Below, one piece after another: positions 1 through 9,047 of a stretch of 37,592 nucleotides of DNA. Within the stretch, counting starts at the first letter, position 1. Every line of letters starts with the position of its first letter. The notes under the pieces were generated by a model. That model did no database searches, was not told where the DNA came from, and saw only the letters and a list, made by a program, of their open reading frames with translations. The DNA is from Terriglobales bacterium. Lineage in GTDB: Bacteria > Acidobacteriota > Terriglobia > Terriglobales > Acidobacteriaceae. The DNA is taken from NCBI GenBank assembly GCA_025936825.1, contig JAICSO010000035.1:1-37592 (forward strand), read 5' to 3'. The position numbers and the translations under genes are program-made.

Positions 1-239
1 CGCTCAATTTCGCCAACAGCAGTGACGGCGCTCTTGCGCAACCCACCACAGGTGAATTCAAACATGGACGCGGCGAATTTTTCGACCAGGAACCCTTTCA
101 TGGCCGCGCGGTCCAGGTGCGGTTCGTCATCACTCCGCTCACTCCTGACTCCTGTCGCTTCGAACAAGCATTCTCCGATGATGGCGGCAAAACCTGGGAA
201 GTAAATTGGATTGCAACTGACACACGGATCAAAAAATGA
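1..239 (+). CDS. C-terminal part of an unrecognised protein
   Basis: The window opens inside a gene. The frame read from base 3 stays open for 78 codons and stops with TGA at 237-239. The visible tail contains a run with GRGEFFDQEPFHGRAV and then SDDGGKTWEVNWI, a soluble beta-rich style of ending common in small secreted or cytosolic hypothetical proteins. I cannot name the family with certainty. Its stop codon overlaps the start codon of the next gene (ATGA at 236-239), so the two are probably translationally coupled and in one operon. The 5' end lies outside the window. Confidence 0.75.
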   Translation, partial: LNFANSSDGALAQPTTGEFKHGRGEFFDQEPFHGRAVQVRFVITPLTPDSCRFEQAFSDDGGKTWEVNWIATDTRIKK

Positions 240-883
240 ATAGAACAGATCGCACTCAACTTCGCAGATTGCCAAAACGTGGTTTTCACGATTCCGCCAC
301 CATCAACCAAATCCTCGACGCTGGCTTTCTCGCGCACGTCGGATTTCAGGTTGACGGCCAGCCTTTCGTTATACCCACGCTTTACGGTCGGGATGGCGAA
401 AAGCTTTACCTGCACGGTTCAGCCGCCAGCCGAATGCTCGGAGAACTCTCTCAAGGTGTACCCGCATGTGTCACTGTCACGTTGGTCGACGGCCTGGTAC
501 TCGCCCGATCCGCCTTTCACCATTCCATGAACTACCGTTCTGTGGTCGTCTTCGGCACGGCCCGCAAACTTGAGTACGAGACTCAGAAGCGAAGCGCCCT
601 GCGCGTAGTTTCCGAGCATCTGATCCGCGGCCGCTGGGACGACGTACGCGAACCCAACTCCAAAGAATTGAAGGCTACATCAGTTCTGGAATTCCAAATT
701 GAGGAAGCGACCGCCAAGGTGCGTCAAGGCCCACCCCTGGACGATGAGGAGGACTACAGCCTGTCGATGTGGGCAGGAATCGTGCCCCTGAAGCTTACGG
801 CCGGAAATCCGGCCGCCGATTCCCGACTGGCTCCCGGCACTGCCCTGCCAAGCTATCTCGCTGATTTTTCGGACAAACACTAG
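236..883 (+). CDS. Pyridoxamine 5'-phosphate oxidase-fold flavin-binding protein
   Basis: The 215-residue product resembles the PNPOx-like split-barrel flavoproteins of the NimA (nitroimidazole resistance)/flavin-nucleotide-binding group. The N-terminal run LPKRGFHDSATINQILDAG, the strand VDGQPFVIPTLYGRDGEKLYLHGS and the later SVVVFGTARKLE are typical of that group, which binds FMN or a related flavin and is often a reductase of unknown substrate. Length fits the family (about 200-230 residues). The ATG overlaps the stop of the upstream gene by four bases, which supports this start. No signal peptide or membrane segment is visible, so it should be cytosolic. The exact substrate cannot be inferred. 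Confidence 0.85.
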   Translation: MNRTDRTQLRRLPKRGFHDSATINQILDAGFLAHVGFQVDGQPFVIPTLYGRDGEKLYLHGSAASRMLGELSQGVPACVTVTLVDGLVLARSAFHHSMNYRSVVVFGTARKLEYETQKRSALRVVSEHLIRGRWDDVREPNSKELKATSVLEFQIEEATAKVRQGPPLDDEEDYSLSMWAGIVPLKLTAGNPAADSRLAPGTALPSYLADFSDKH

Positions 884-993
884 TCCCGTTACTTCAGTTA
901 CTTGGACTTCACCCGTTCGTGCCGATATCTTTCAAAGTGGATTCTCCAGCAGTACCCGAGAAGAAGCTCTCAGTCTTTCATCAAGGCATCCTC

Positions 994-1392
994 ATGGGCC
1001 GGAAACTCAGCACAACGGTAATCGTCGGCGGCACGCTCCTGATGTTAGCGGGGCTCATCTTCTTGGCCTCAAGCATTTCCCAGAAGCAGGATGAAGCGGT
1101 TTCGGGCATCGGACTCTGCGCTTTTTCACTCGGGGCACTTCTTTGTTCGACCGGAATCTATCTGAAAGCCAGGACTGCGCAGGCGGAGATCCCAGCTACA
1201 ACCAGCAAAAGACCTGAGCCTAAGCAGCGTGGCGGATGCGATCTCTGCGGCACGGAAGTGCCCGCAGTGATGTGCCGCGTACATCAGTTGCATCTCTGTC
1301 CTAATTGCCTGGCCCGTCATTACGACACCCGTTCCTGCATTTTCATTCCCAGCACCCGCCGTTCTCCCGCCGCCAAGGCGGCAAGAGCGTAG
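994..1392 (+). CDS. Small membrane protein with Cys/His-rich tail
   Basis: A protein of about 132 residues with two hydrophobic segments (roughly residues 7-28 and 36-57) followed by a Cys/His-rich tail: C82-x2-C85, C94, H97, H100, C102-x2-C105 and C115. The tail looks like a zinc-binding finger (B-box or zinc-ribbon like), probably on the cytoplasmic side. I prefer the ATG at 994, preceded by AAGG, because it gives a natural N-terminus for a membrane protein; an in-frame GTG at 919 would add 25 residues but has no clear ribosome binding site. Function is unknown. It lies 110 bases after the flavoprotein gene and may be expressed with it. Confidence 0.6.
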   Translation: MGRKLSTTVIVGGTLLMLAGLIFLASSISQKQDEAVSGIGLCAFSLGALLCSTGIYLKARTAQAEIPATTSKRPEPKQRGGCDLCGTEVPAVMCRVHQLHLCPNCLARHYDTRSCIFIPSTRRSPAAKAARA

Positions 1393-1416
1393 ACGGTTCG
1401 CAAAGATTCTCCTCAC

Positions 1417-1437
1417 GACGTACGACCGACGACTCAC
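1417..1437. repeat. Short heptamer array, GACNNAC x3
   Basis: Three adjacent 7-bp units share the pattern GACNNAC (GACGTAC, GACCGAC, GACTCAC). The array sits just after the stop codon of the small membrane protein. It belongs to the set of 7-bp-period intergenic arrays found through the window, although its unit sequence differs from the others. Confidence 0.5.
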
Positions 1438-1525
1438 CACGTCCGATCTGCGACGTAACTTACGGACCGGCCATTCATCTCTAGTCCCGAGGGTCGGACG
1501 CGCATTCTCTCAGGCTTATGGCATT

Positions 1526-1550
1526 TCAAGTCGCAAAAGCGGCGACTTGA
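1526..1550. repeat. Intergenic hairpin
   Basis: TCAAGTCGC at 1526-1534 is perfectly complementary to GCGACTTGA at 1542-1550 with a 7-base loop. There is no T-run after it, so it looks more like a dispersed palindromic element than an intrinsic terminator. Confidence 0.5.
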
Positions 1551-1661
1551 GAGCGGGTCACCGGGACGGGGATCCGATGGGCCGAGGCAGGCTACCCCAC
1601 TTTCCAATCCTCTTGCTCAGCGTCGAGATCCTTGATAACGTCCGGGGCATTGGGAGGATGT

Positions 1662-2144
1662 ATGGTTGAGTCGACTTCAATTGAACCGGGCAAAGACTAC
1701 TCCTCGCTTACTCCAGTTCTCGCAGCGGAGATGGGGAAACCGCCGTTTGAGCCTAAAGTGGCGGGGCGCATTGCGTTCTTCTTTGGGCCGATCGCTGGGG
1801 CACTGGTTTCCGTAGTAAGCCTGCGGCGTGCGGGCTATCCTCTGCGATCGGGGAAGATCCTGCGTTGGACGCTTCTGGTGTCGGCGGCGATGGCGGTGGT
1901 GCTGGTGATCTTGCCGGACGCTCTTGGCCGCCTGTTTGGATTGGCCGCGGAAATTACGTTTTACAGCGTGTATCCACGCTTGCAGCAGAAGGAATTTTAC
2001 GAGTGGCAGGGAGCACATACGGAAATCCTTCCGGCCAATGGCTGGGGAGCAATCGGCTGGGGAGTGCTGGGCGTGGTCCTTTTCTTTGTCGTCGCGATGG
2101 CGGTCATTGTTCCGCTGATGATCCTGTTTCCGTCGTTGCAATAG
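1662..2144 (+). CDS. Unrecognised multi-pass membrane protein
   Basis: A 160-residue protein with about three hydrophobic segments: one around GRIAFFFGPIAGALVSVVSL, one around WTLLVSAAMAVVLVILPDAL, and a C-terminal one around GVLGVVLFFVVAMAVIVPLM. The ATG at 1662 has GGAGG four bases upstream (1653-1657), which decides the start over an earlier in-frame TTG at 1632. I do not recognise the family; similar short membrane proteins near metabolic genes are usually annotated as hypothetical. It ends 300 bases before ahcY, with which it converges. Confidence 0.65.
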   Translation: MVESTSIEPGKDYSSLTPVLAAEMGKPPFEPKVAGRIAFFFGPIAGALVSVVSLRRAGYPLRSGKILRWTLLVSAAMAVVLVILPDALGRLFGLAAEITFYSVYPRLQQKEFYEWQGAHTEILPANGWGAIGWGVLGVVLFFVVAMAVIVPLMILFPSLQ

Positions 2145-2348
2145 TTGGCGGGCAAGCTGGCGCGACCCGCTGTCGTGGCGTCGTTGAGATTGCGTCTCAC
2201 AGGCCGAGTATTTTCAATGCGGTGCCTGTCTGTGACGCATGAACACCGAACGCTGGGTTCCCGCGCACGTTTCGAAAGCCGCGAAAAGCCCGCCCTGAGC
2301 GACTGAATGCAGTGAAGGAGTCGAATGGGGTGGGGCACCTCAGAAAAG

Positions 2349-2374
2349 AAAAGGGCGGCTTGCGCCGCCCTTTT
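2349..2374. terminator. Bidirectional intrinsic terminator
   Basis: GGGCGGC (2353-2359), a TTGC loop and GCCGCCC (2364-2370) are flanked by AAAA and TTTT, making a strong GC stem with a T-run on either strand. It lies between the membrane protein gene on the + strand and ahcY on the - strand and can serve both. Confidence 0.85.
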
Positions 2375-2388
2375 ACCAGCCGTTATTT

Positions 2389-2416
2389 GACTAGCAACTA
2401 TCCCCTAGCCACTGCA
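2389..2416. repeat. Heptamer array of the CTAGTG family
   Basis: Read on the - strand there are four 7-bp units: TGCAGTG, GCTAGGG, GATAGTT and GCTAGTC. They match the units at 3739-3766 and 21789-21840. The array lies just downstream of ahcY. Confidence 0.6.
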
Positions 2417-2442
2417 TTGCGGACGCAAAGCGTCCGCAATGC
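2414..2442. repeat. Perfect 13-bp stem palindrome after ahcY
   Basis: The 13 bases from 2414 to 2426 are perfectly complementary to 2430-2442 with a 3-base loop. The element starts one base after the ahcY stop codon (2444-2446). With no T-run it could protect the mRNA 3' end or act as a REP-like element; the real terminator follows at 2349-2374. Confidence 0.7.
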
Positions 2443-2443
2443 C

Positions 2444-3766
<1,323 letters not shown>

Positions 3767-3810
3767 GTACCAGAACCTGAACTGACCTGAACTGCAAAAC
3801 CAAAATCTTG

Positions 3811-3912
3811 AACCGCAGAGATTGCCGAGTACGCCGAGAAACAAATAAAAGTTCTTCATATGTGACCAGGGAATCCCTGAAAACCTCTGCGATCTCGGCG
3901 TACTCTGCGGTT
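3811..3912. repeat. Long imperfect inverted repeat of the CGCAGAG type
   Basis: A 28-base arm at 3811-3838 and its imperfect complement at 3885-3912 surround a loop of about 46 bases. The arms are built from GCCGAG/GCAGAG units joined by TAC or ATC. The element fills the metK-ahcY interval. A second copy is at 16839-16953 and a single arm at 5391-5434. Such sequences are dispersed palindromic repeats in many bacterial genomes and carry no gene. Confidence 0.75.
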
Positions 3913-3950
3913 AATTGCTTTTGTTTTTCTCCGTATCTCCGTGGTGAACT

Positions 3951-5135
3951 CTACTTCTTCGCTCCCGCGAGCGCCGGCTCTCTCAGGCCCGCTTCGCTGG
4001 CGAGCAGACTGGCCTTGTCCGTCGCTTCCCACGTGAAGTCCGGATCGTTGCGTCCGAAGTGTCCGTACGCAGCCGTCTTGCAATAAATCGGACGGCGCAG
4101 CTTTAACGACTCGATAATCCCCTTCGGCGTCAGCTTGAAGTGCTTGCGTACCAGGTCCGAAATTTTTTCGGACTCGATCTTGCCCGTGCCAAACGTGTCG
4201 ATCAGCACGCTGACCGGCTCAGCAACACCGATGGCATAGGCAAGCTGCACTTCGCAGCGGTCCGCGAGGCCGGCCGCGACCACGTTCTTCGCGATGTGAC
4301 GCGCCATGTAAGCGGCCGAGCGATCCACCTTGGTCGGATCCTTGCCGCTAAACGCGCCGCCGCCGTGACGTCCCATGCCGCCGTAAGTATCGACAATAAT
4401 CTTGCGGCCGGTAAGACCGGTATCGCCCATCGGTCCGCCAATCACGAAACGTCCCGTGGGATTGATGTGGTACTTGGTGTCTGCATCGAGCAGTTCGGCC
4501 GGAATGGTGGCCTGGATAACGTGCTTCAAAATGTCCGCACGCAGCTCTTCGGTAGAAACGGTTTCGGAGTGCTGGGTCGAAATAACCACTGCGTCAACGC
4601 GAACCGGCTTGCCCTTGGCGTCGTACTCAACCGTAACCTGCGACTTACCATCCGGCCGTAGATAGGGCAGCTTCCCATGCTTCCTTACCGCCGACAGCTT
4701 CTCCGTCAGCTTGTGCGCTAATGAAATCGGCATGGGCATCAGTTCCGGCGTCTCATTACACGCGTAGCCGAACATCATCCCTTGGTCGCCGGCGCCGCCG
4801 GTGTCCACGCCCATGGCGATATCGCCGGACTGCTTGTTGATGCTGGAGATCACGGCGCAGGTGTTGGAGTCGAATCCGTAGAGGGCGTTGTCGTAGCCGA
4901 TGGAGGCGATCACGCCACGCACCAGCGCCTGGAGCTCAACGTAGGCCTTGGTGGTGATTTCGCCGGCCACGACCACCAAACCGGTGGCGGTCAGGGTTTC
5001 GCAGGCAACGCGGCTCGATGGGTCCTCGGCGAGGCATGCGTCGAGGACGGCGTCGGAAATCTGGTCGGCGATTTTGTCCGGGTGACCCTCAGTGACAGAC
5101 TCCGACGTGAAAAGGTACCGATTTTTCGATGGCAA
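3951..5135 (-). CDS. metK: S-adenosylmethionine synthetase
   Basis: The product makes S-adenosylmethionine from methionine and ATP in the cytosol. Signatures are [21 protein letters not shown] near the N-terminus, [13 protein letters not shown] in the first third, and [19 protein letters not shown] in the last third. I place the start at the TTG at 5135: it follows AAGGAG at a proper distance and gives 394 residues, close to the usual 384-400, with the family N-terminus a few residues in. A longer in-frame ATG at 5294 would add 53 residues of unrelated sequence. A TTG start and a structured leader suggest translational control. ahcY lies downstream on the same strand. Confidence 0.97.
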   Translation of the reverse strand: MPSKNRYLFTSESVTEGHPDKIADQISDAVLDACLAEDPSSRVACETLTATGLVVVAGEITTKAYVELQALVRGVIASIGYDNALYGFDSNTCAVISSINKQSGDIAMGVDTGGAGDQGMMFGYACNETPELMPMPISLAHKLTEKLSAVRKHGKLPYLRPDGKSQVTVEYDAKGKPVRVDAVVISTQHSETVSTEELRADILKHVIQATIPAELLDADTKYHINPTGRFVIGGPMGDTGLTGRKIIVDTYGGMGRHGGGAFSGKDPTKVDRSAAYMARHIAKNVVAAGLADRCEVQLAYAIGVAEPVSVLIDTFGTGKIESEKISDLVRKHFKLTPKGIIESLKLRRPIYCKTAAYGHFGRNDPDFTWEATDKASLLASEAGLREPALAGAKK

Positions 5136-5235
5136 TGCAGTCTCCTTCAAAGGCCCTGGGAGGGTTTTGCCTGGCGGGGTGAACAGGAACCGTTTCGCAC
5201 CACAAGGGCCATGAAATGAATATGTTGCGGTCTTG
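5136..5235 (-). promoter_or_regulatory. Structured metK leader, possible SAM-responsive element
   Basis: On the - strand GGCCCT (5205-5210) can pair with AGGGCC (5152-5157), closing a domain that also holds a GGTG/CACC helix (5198-5201 with 5178-5181) around a CGAAACGGTTCCTGTT loop. The domain ends a few bases before the metK ribosome binding site. The AACGG-TTCCTG core loosely recalls the SAM/SAH riboswitch core (AACGGCTTCCTGG) but one base is missing and the rest does not fit cleanly. The pairing is seen in the sequence; ligand binding is a guess. Confidence 0.3.
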
Positions 5236-5357
5236 TAAAGGCTATCAAAGAACCCCCTGGGAGGCAATGAATTTCGAGGTAACCATGGGGTCATGCAGCG
5301 GAACGGGGGTTACTTGCGGTGGACGGGGAGAGGAGGAGGGTGAATGGGGGACGGTAA

Positions 5358-5385
5358 CTGGTCCTTGGTCCTTGGTCGTTGGCCG
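5358..5385. repeat. Heptamer array, TTGGTCC type
   Basis: Four consecutive units: CTGGTCC, TTGGTCC, TTGGTCG and TTGGCCG. The period is again exactly 7 bp but the unit differs from the CTAGTG family. Confidence 0.75.
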
Positions 5386-5390
5386 AAACA

Positions 5391-5434
5391 TTTCACCGCG
5401 GAGTAAGCCGAGATCGCCGAGATTGGAAAGGCCA
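5391..5434. repeat. Single arm of the CGCAGAG-type repeat
   Basis: This stretch starts TTTCACCGCGGAG and continues with GCCGAGATC units, matching the arms of the inverted repeats at 3811-3912 and 16839-16953, but no partner arm is nearby. It is probably a degraded copy. Confidence 0.5.
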
Positions 5435-5533
5435 GCTTCCTTTGCGGACTTTGCTTTGGGGATCAAATTTACAGGCTGTGAACCGCAACCGACTAGTTTC
5501 GGAATTAAAGGCACACGCCGCCCCAATTCAATT

Positions 5534-5917
5534 TTAGGGAAAATTGCGCCGCGAGGGTGGGCGGAGGGCCCAGGAGGCGAAGGTGATGCCGGTCATCATG
5601 GAGAGGTATATCAATGCGCCGACGTCTATGAATCCCGCTGTCAGGTGGGAAGCGATCGCACCGGTGAAATTGAAGATTGCCCCGGCATAGGTCCATTCCT
5701 TCAATCGAGGAAACCTAGGAATGACCAAGGCAATGGCGCCGAGGAGCTTCCAGATCCCCAGGATCGTGAGGAAGTACTCCGGGTAGCCGAGCCTATCCAC
5801 AGCCATGCGCACGTGCGGAACCCGGAGCACGTCCCAGATACCTCCCAGGATGAACTCGAATTCGAGCAAAGCGGTGGTTACCCAATAGGCAACAGTCCGA
5901 CGTGTTTCGGGGCTCAT
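5534..5917 (-). CDS. DoxX-like membrane protein
   Basis: A 127-residue protein with four hydrophobic segments in the arrangement of the DoxX/DoxX-like family: WVTTALLEFEFILGGIWDVL, then the family-like YPEYFLTILGIWKLLGAIALV, a segment around YAGAIFNFTGAIASHL, and a C-terminal segment around LIYLSMMTGITFASWAL. Members are small inner-membrane proteins; most have no proven function. The ATG at 5917 gives the expected N-terminus; a start at 5965 would add 16 residues of doubtful sequence. It lies on the same strand as the small zinc-ribbon gene upstream, about 100 bases away. Confidence 0.85.
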   Translation of the reverse strand: MSPETRRTVAYWVTTALLEFEFILGGIWDVLRVPHVRMAVDRLGYPEYFLTILGIWKLLGAIALVIPRFPRLKEWTYAGAIFNFTGAIASHLTAGFIDVGALIYLSMMTGITFASWALRPPSRRNFP

Positions 5918-6019
5918 GGAGAAGACCGCGCACCGAAGTTTATCGCAGGCACGATGCCTGGGCACCCCTTTTTCATTGGGTGTAAAGTCGGCCTGGAACC
6001 ATCGGTCGGATTGAGAAAT

Positions 6020-6367
6020 TTAGAAGAGGCTCTCCTCACATTTCGGGCAGATGCCCTTCAGCCACGGCGATGTGCGGCCGAAGAGCGGAGTGTGACAAGA
6101 ATGGCAGACGTAGCCCCACCGGCGACAAAGCGAATAGTCGTACTGGAAGATCCTATAGATCCCATACGCTTCGCACGATATCACCCCAAGCAGGCACAAC
6201 AGAGCCGAATTGTGATGGGTGCGACCATGAGGCACGAAGATGGCGACTACGAATAGCAACGCGAAGGTACCGCATGCCAACAGGATGACCAACTGGTTGT
6301 GTCTTTTCGCGATGGTACGGCGCTTCAATTCGAGATCGGGCGGCAGTACCGACTTTACGAGTGGCAT
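6020..6367 (-). CDS. Small membrane protein with C-terminal zinc ribbon
   Basis: A protein of 115 residues with two predicted membrane segments (about residues 25-46 and 55-75) followed by a C-terminal C88-x2-C91 ... C107-x2-C110 arrangement, which looks like a four-Cys zinc ribbon. The family is not recognised. The ribbon suggests a structural zinc site on the cytoplasmic side. The ATG at 6367 is the only sensible start. It may share a transcript with the DoxX-like gene downstream. Confidence 0.6.
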   Translation of the reverse strand: MPLVKSVLPPDLELKRRTIAKRHNQLVILLACGTFALLFVVAIFVPHGRTHHNSALLCLLGVISCEAYGIYRIFQYDYSLCRRWGYVCHSCHTPLFGRTSPWLKGICPKCEESLF

Positions 6368-6633
6368 AATTGAGAGTGGGGCTCCGGATCGATGCTATGC
6401 CGCTGTTGATGGAGCAGGAAGTAACTCTCGTAACGGCTGCAGACGACCTCAGGGGCTAAAGCCCGGCACCCAAAGGACCTTTTCGGCACGGCTGAAGCCG
6501 TGCCCTCCCGACTTGCTTCTCGGCAACGATTTCGCGGTCAGTCTGTAACGTCGACCAGGTTTGTCGCAAGAAGGATCAGAATTCCGAGTTCCTGAGCCCC
6601 ACTTGCCCGCGCCTGCGTCGTTACTAAGGTTCA
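6368..6633. other. Divergent intergenic region with palindromic elements
   Basis: This region lies between the divergently transcribed zinc-ribbon and GGDEF genes. Apart from the palindromic element at 6452-6504 and the promoter just downstream I find no gene in it. Confidence 0.6.
6452..6504. repeat. REP-like double hairpin
   Basis: Two hairpins lie side by side: GGGC-TAAA-GCCC (6453-6464) and GGCACGGC-TGAA-GCCGTGCC (6485-6504). From memory, sequences of this kind, with GGGGCTAAAGCCC followed by GGCACGGCTGAAGCCGTGCC, are frequent between genes in acidobacterial genomes, which supports the taxonomic guess. They are probably dispersed repeats. Confidence 0.65.
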
Positions 6634-6663
6634 TTGATCGGGGTTCCGAAGGGTGCCTATAAT
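6634..6663 (+). promoter_or_regulatory. Probable sigma70-type promoter of the GGDEF gene
   Basis: TTGATC at 6634-6639 and a perfect TATAAT at 6658-6663 are separated by 18 bases. Transcription would start near 6670, 27 bases before the ATG at 6697, which also argues against any start codon further upstream. Confidence 0.6.
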
Positions 6664-6696
6664 CACTCAACTAGCGGCAATTCAAGGACCTCATCG

Positions 6697-7749
6697 ATGT
6701 CCCAAGCCACAGGAACGGAGACTGCCCGGCAGACGCAGGAACTGCACATCTTTCATGATGTTGCGAAGGCCCTGACGTCGTCGCTGGACCTTGCCTCCAT
6801 CCTGCAGACCATCATGGAAAAAATGGCGGAGTATTTCCGCCCGGACACGTGGTCTCTGCTCATGGTGGACGAGCCGAAGATGGAGTTGTATTTCGCCATC
6901 GCGGTGGGCACGGCCTCGGAGACGCTGAAAAATGTGCGATTGAAGGTGGGCGAAGGCATTGCTGGGCACGTTGCAAAGTACGGCGAGAAGCTGGTGGTGC
7001 CGGATGTGCGCGCGGACAAGAGATTCACGAAGCGAATCGACGAAGTCACGCAATTGGAAACGCACTCGATCATTTGCGTCCCGCTGAAATCGAAACTACG
7101 AGTGCTGGGCGTGATTCAACTCGTGAACGTCGATATGGCGCGCTTCACGCACGAGGAGGAATTTTTCCTGCAGGCGCTCTGTGACTACGCCGCCATTTCC
7201 ATCGAGAATGCGCGGGCAGTTGAGAAGATTCAGGAACTGACGATCACCGACGACTGCACCGGGCTTTTCAATGCGAGGCATCTCTACAAAACGCTGGAAA
7301 CCGAAGTGTATCGGTCGGCGCGATTTGGCTACGAATTTTCTGTGTTGTTTATCGATCTGGACCATTTCAAGAGTGTGAACGACACCCACGGACACTTGAT
7401 CGGCAGTAAGCTGCTGGCGGAGATTGGATACCTGATCAAAGCGCAGTTACGCTTGATCGATTTTGCCTTCCGCTACGGTGGAGATGAATTCGTTGTTCTG
7501 CTGCCACAGACGGGAAAAGATTCTGCTTTAGTTGTTGCGCATCGTTTGCGCGATAGCTTGCGCGCCAGTTGCTTCTGTAAAGAAGAAGGATTGAACCTTA
7601 ATGTGCGGGCCTCGATGGGGCTCGCCACCTATCCACATGATGCGAAATCTCCGCACGATATCATCCGCCAAGCCGACGAGATGATGTACATGGTCAAGAA
7701 CAGCACGCGCGACAATATCGGTATTGCGCAACGCGGCGTGGAGGAGTAA
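6697..7749 (+). CDS. GAF-domain diguanylate cyclase
   Basis: A 350-residue soluble protein with an N-terminal GAF sensor domain (about residues 20-165, with VGEGIAGHVAKYGEKLVVPDV and a later VPLKSKLRVLGVIQLVN) and a C-terminal GGDEF domain (about 175-340). The active-site loop is an intact GGDEF at 261-265 and an RxxD inhibitory site (RLID, 252-255) lies exactly five residues before it, so it should make cyclic di-GMP and be feedback-inhibited by it. The GAF ligand is unknown. The ATG at 6697 is preceded by AAGGA and by the promoter at 6634-6663. A PilZ-like protein and a PP2C phosphatase elsewhere in the window suggest related signalling, but they are not in one operon. Confidence 0.93.
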   Translation: MSQATGTETARQTQELHIFHDVAKALTSSLDLASILQTIMEKMAEYFRPDTWSLLMVDEPKMELYFAIAVGTASETLKNVRLKVGEGIAGHVAKYGEKLVVPDVRADKRFTKRIDEVTQLETHSIICVPLKSKLRVLGVIQLVNVDMARFTHEEEFFLQALCDYAAISIENARAVEKIQELTITDDCTGLFNARHLYKTLETEVYRSARFGYEFSVLFIDLDHFKSVNDTHGHLIGSKLLAEIGYLIKAQLRLIDFAFRYGGDEFVVLLPQTGKDSALVVAHRLRDSLRASCFCKEEGLNLNVRASMGLATYPHDAKSPHDIIRQADEMMYMVKNSTRDNIGIAQRGVEE

Positions 7750-8024
7750 AGAGGCCTCAGGCTCCAGGCTCTTGTTCGGCGTTCAGTCCCAGATTGTTGG
7801 TATTCACAACAGGCTTAGCGATGCCAAATCGTTCATGTGTACTCCCGCCGACTGTACGGTCCGTTTTTCGATTGACACAAAAAATCCAGCCTGATAGTTT
7901 CACACCAATTCTCGTGGGTTCATATCGACGTCCGTTCGATTCATAAACATCCATAAGCAAGTCCGCAAAACGGCGCTGTGCCATTCATCTGATCGATCGC
8001 ACTGATTCCGATTGAGGGTGAAGA

Positions 8025-8987
8025 ATGCGCAACTGGGTGGCCCTGTTTCTGTTTGTATTCACGCTGTATTCCTTCGGTCAGTCCATCCCGCCACACGCTC
8101 CGAATGTTAATTACCTGCTCAAAGGCGCCGCGAGGGGTGACACGAAAGCCGAACTCATGCTCGGATTGGCGTTCGAGTTTGGCCGTGGGGTGGCTCAGGA
8201 CTTCGTTGCAGCCGCCCACTGGTACGAGAAGGCGGCAGACGCTGGGGATTCGCATGCGCAGGCCCTGTTAGGAAACTTGTATGCACATGGTAAAGGGGTG
8301 GCGCAGGATCAGGCGAAGGCGTTGAAATGGTACCTGCGCGGGGCAGTCGACGGCGATTCAGCAGCTCAGACCAATGTTGGGTTCATGTACTTCAATGGCT
8401 CAGGCGTACCCCAGGACTATGGCGAGGCAGCACGATGGTTTGAAAAGGCAGCCGCACAAAACAATCCCCTCGCCCAGGCGAATTTAGCGACCCTGTATTC
8501 GGCAGGACTTGGGGTGCCGCGCGATCCGGCAAAGGCAGCGGATCTATACCTCGAAGCTGCCAGGCAGGGGAATTCGTACGCACAAGTGAAGCTGGCGTGG
8601 ATGTTTGAGCATGGTGTCGGTCGGCGGAAAGATTTGGCGGAGTCGCTGCGTTGGAACCGCACGGCGGCTGAACACGGAAATGCCGTAGCCTTCAACAATC
8701 TCGGCTACATGTATGAGCATGGGATCGGAGTTGCAAGAGACCTTTCTCAGGCGGCCAGATTCTATTGCGAAGCGGCCAGTTCAAAGATGCTGGAGGCGGA
8801 GCACAACTGGGCGGTGATTCGGTCGGATGTGAAGGGACTGCCCACGGATTGCGAGGAGGCCGCAAGGTGGGTGGCGAGAGATGCTCCACAATCTTTCGGG
8901 AACACCAGCGAAAGCATTGAGATGGGCAGTACGGCTCCCGCCCACGGCAGCAATACCGCAAACGCTGTGCTGTCCGCAAAGAGGTGA
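8025..8987 (+). CDS. Secreted Sel1-repeat protein
   Basis: The 320-residue product starts with a signal peptide (MRNWVALFLFVFTLYSFGQS) and then has six consecutive 36-residue Sel1-like repeats, with the recurrent pattern A..LG..Y..G.GV..D...A..WY..AA. They run from about residue 42 to 257. A tail of about 60 residues follows. Sel1 repeats form a helical solenoid used for protein-protein contact; the partner is not evident. GAGGGTGA just upstream of the ATG supports this start. It is convergent with the aldo/keto reductase gene. Confidence 0.9.
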   Translation: MRNWVALFLFVFTLYSFGQSIPPHAPNVNYLLKGAARGDTKAELMLGLAFEFGRGVAQDFVAAAHWYEKAADAGDSHAQALLGNLYAHGKGVAQDQAKALKWYLRGAVDGDSAAQTNVGFMYFNGSGVPQDYGEAARWFEKAAAQNNPLAQANLATLYSAGLGVPRDPAKAADLYLEAARQGNSYAQVKLAWMFEHGVGRRKDLAESLRWNRTAAEHGNAVAFNNLGYMYEHGIGVARDLSQAARFYCEAASSKMLEAEHNWAVIRSDVKGLPTDCEEAARWVARDAPQSFGNTSESIEMGSTAPAHGSNTANAVLSAKR

Positions 8988-9047
8988 GGTCAGGCCCTCG
9001 GCTTCCTAGACGCTGAAAGGCTGGCTACCATCGTCGCCCCCGGCTAG

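Larger units (their letters stand above)
5236..5533. other. Gene-free interval between the DoxX gene and the metK leader
   Basis: I see no convincing gene here; open frames have no recognisable product. It holds the probable metK promoter region, with TTGATA and CATATT spaced by 18 bases on the - strand, a heptamer array at 5358-5385 and a single CGCAGAG-type repeat arm at 5391-5434. Confidence 0.6.

Noticed and set aside
4140-4661. Open frame on the + strand opposite metK
   Set aside because: Antisense to metK, with no recognisable motif or ribosome binding site.
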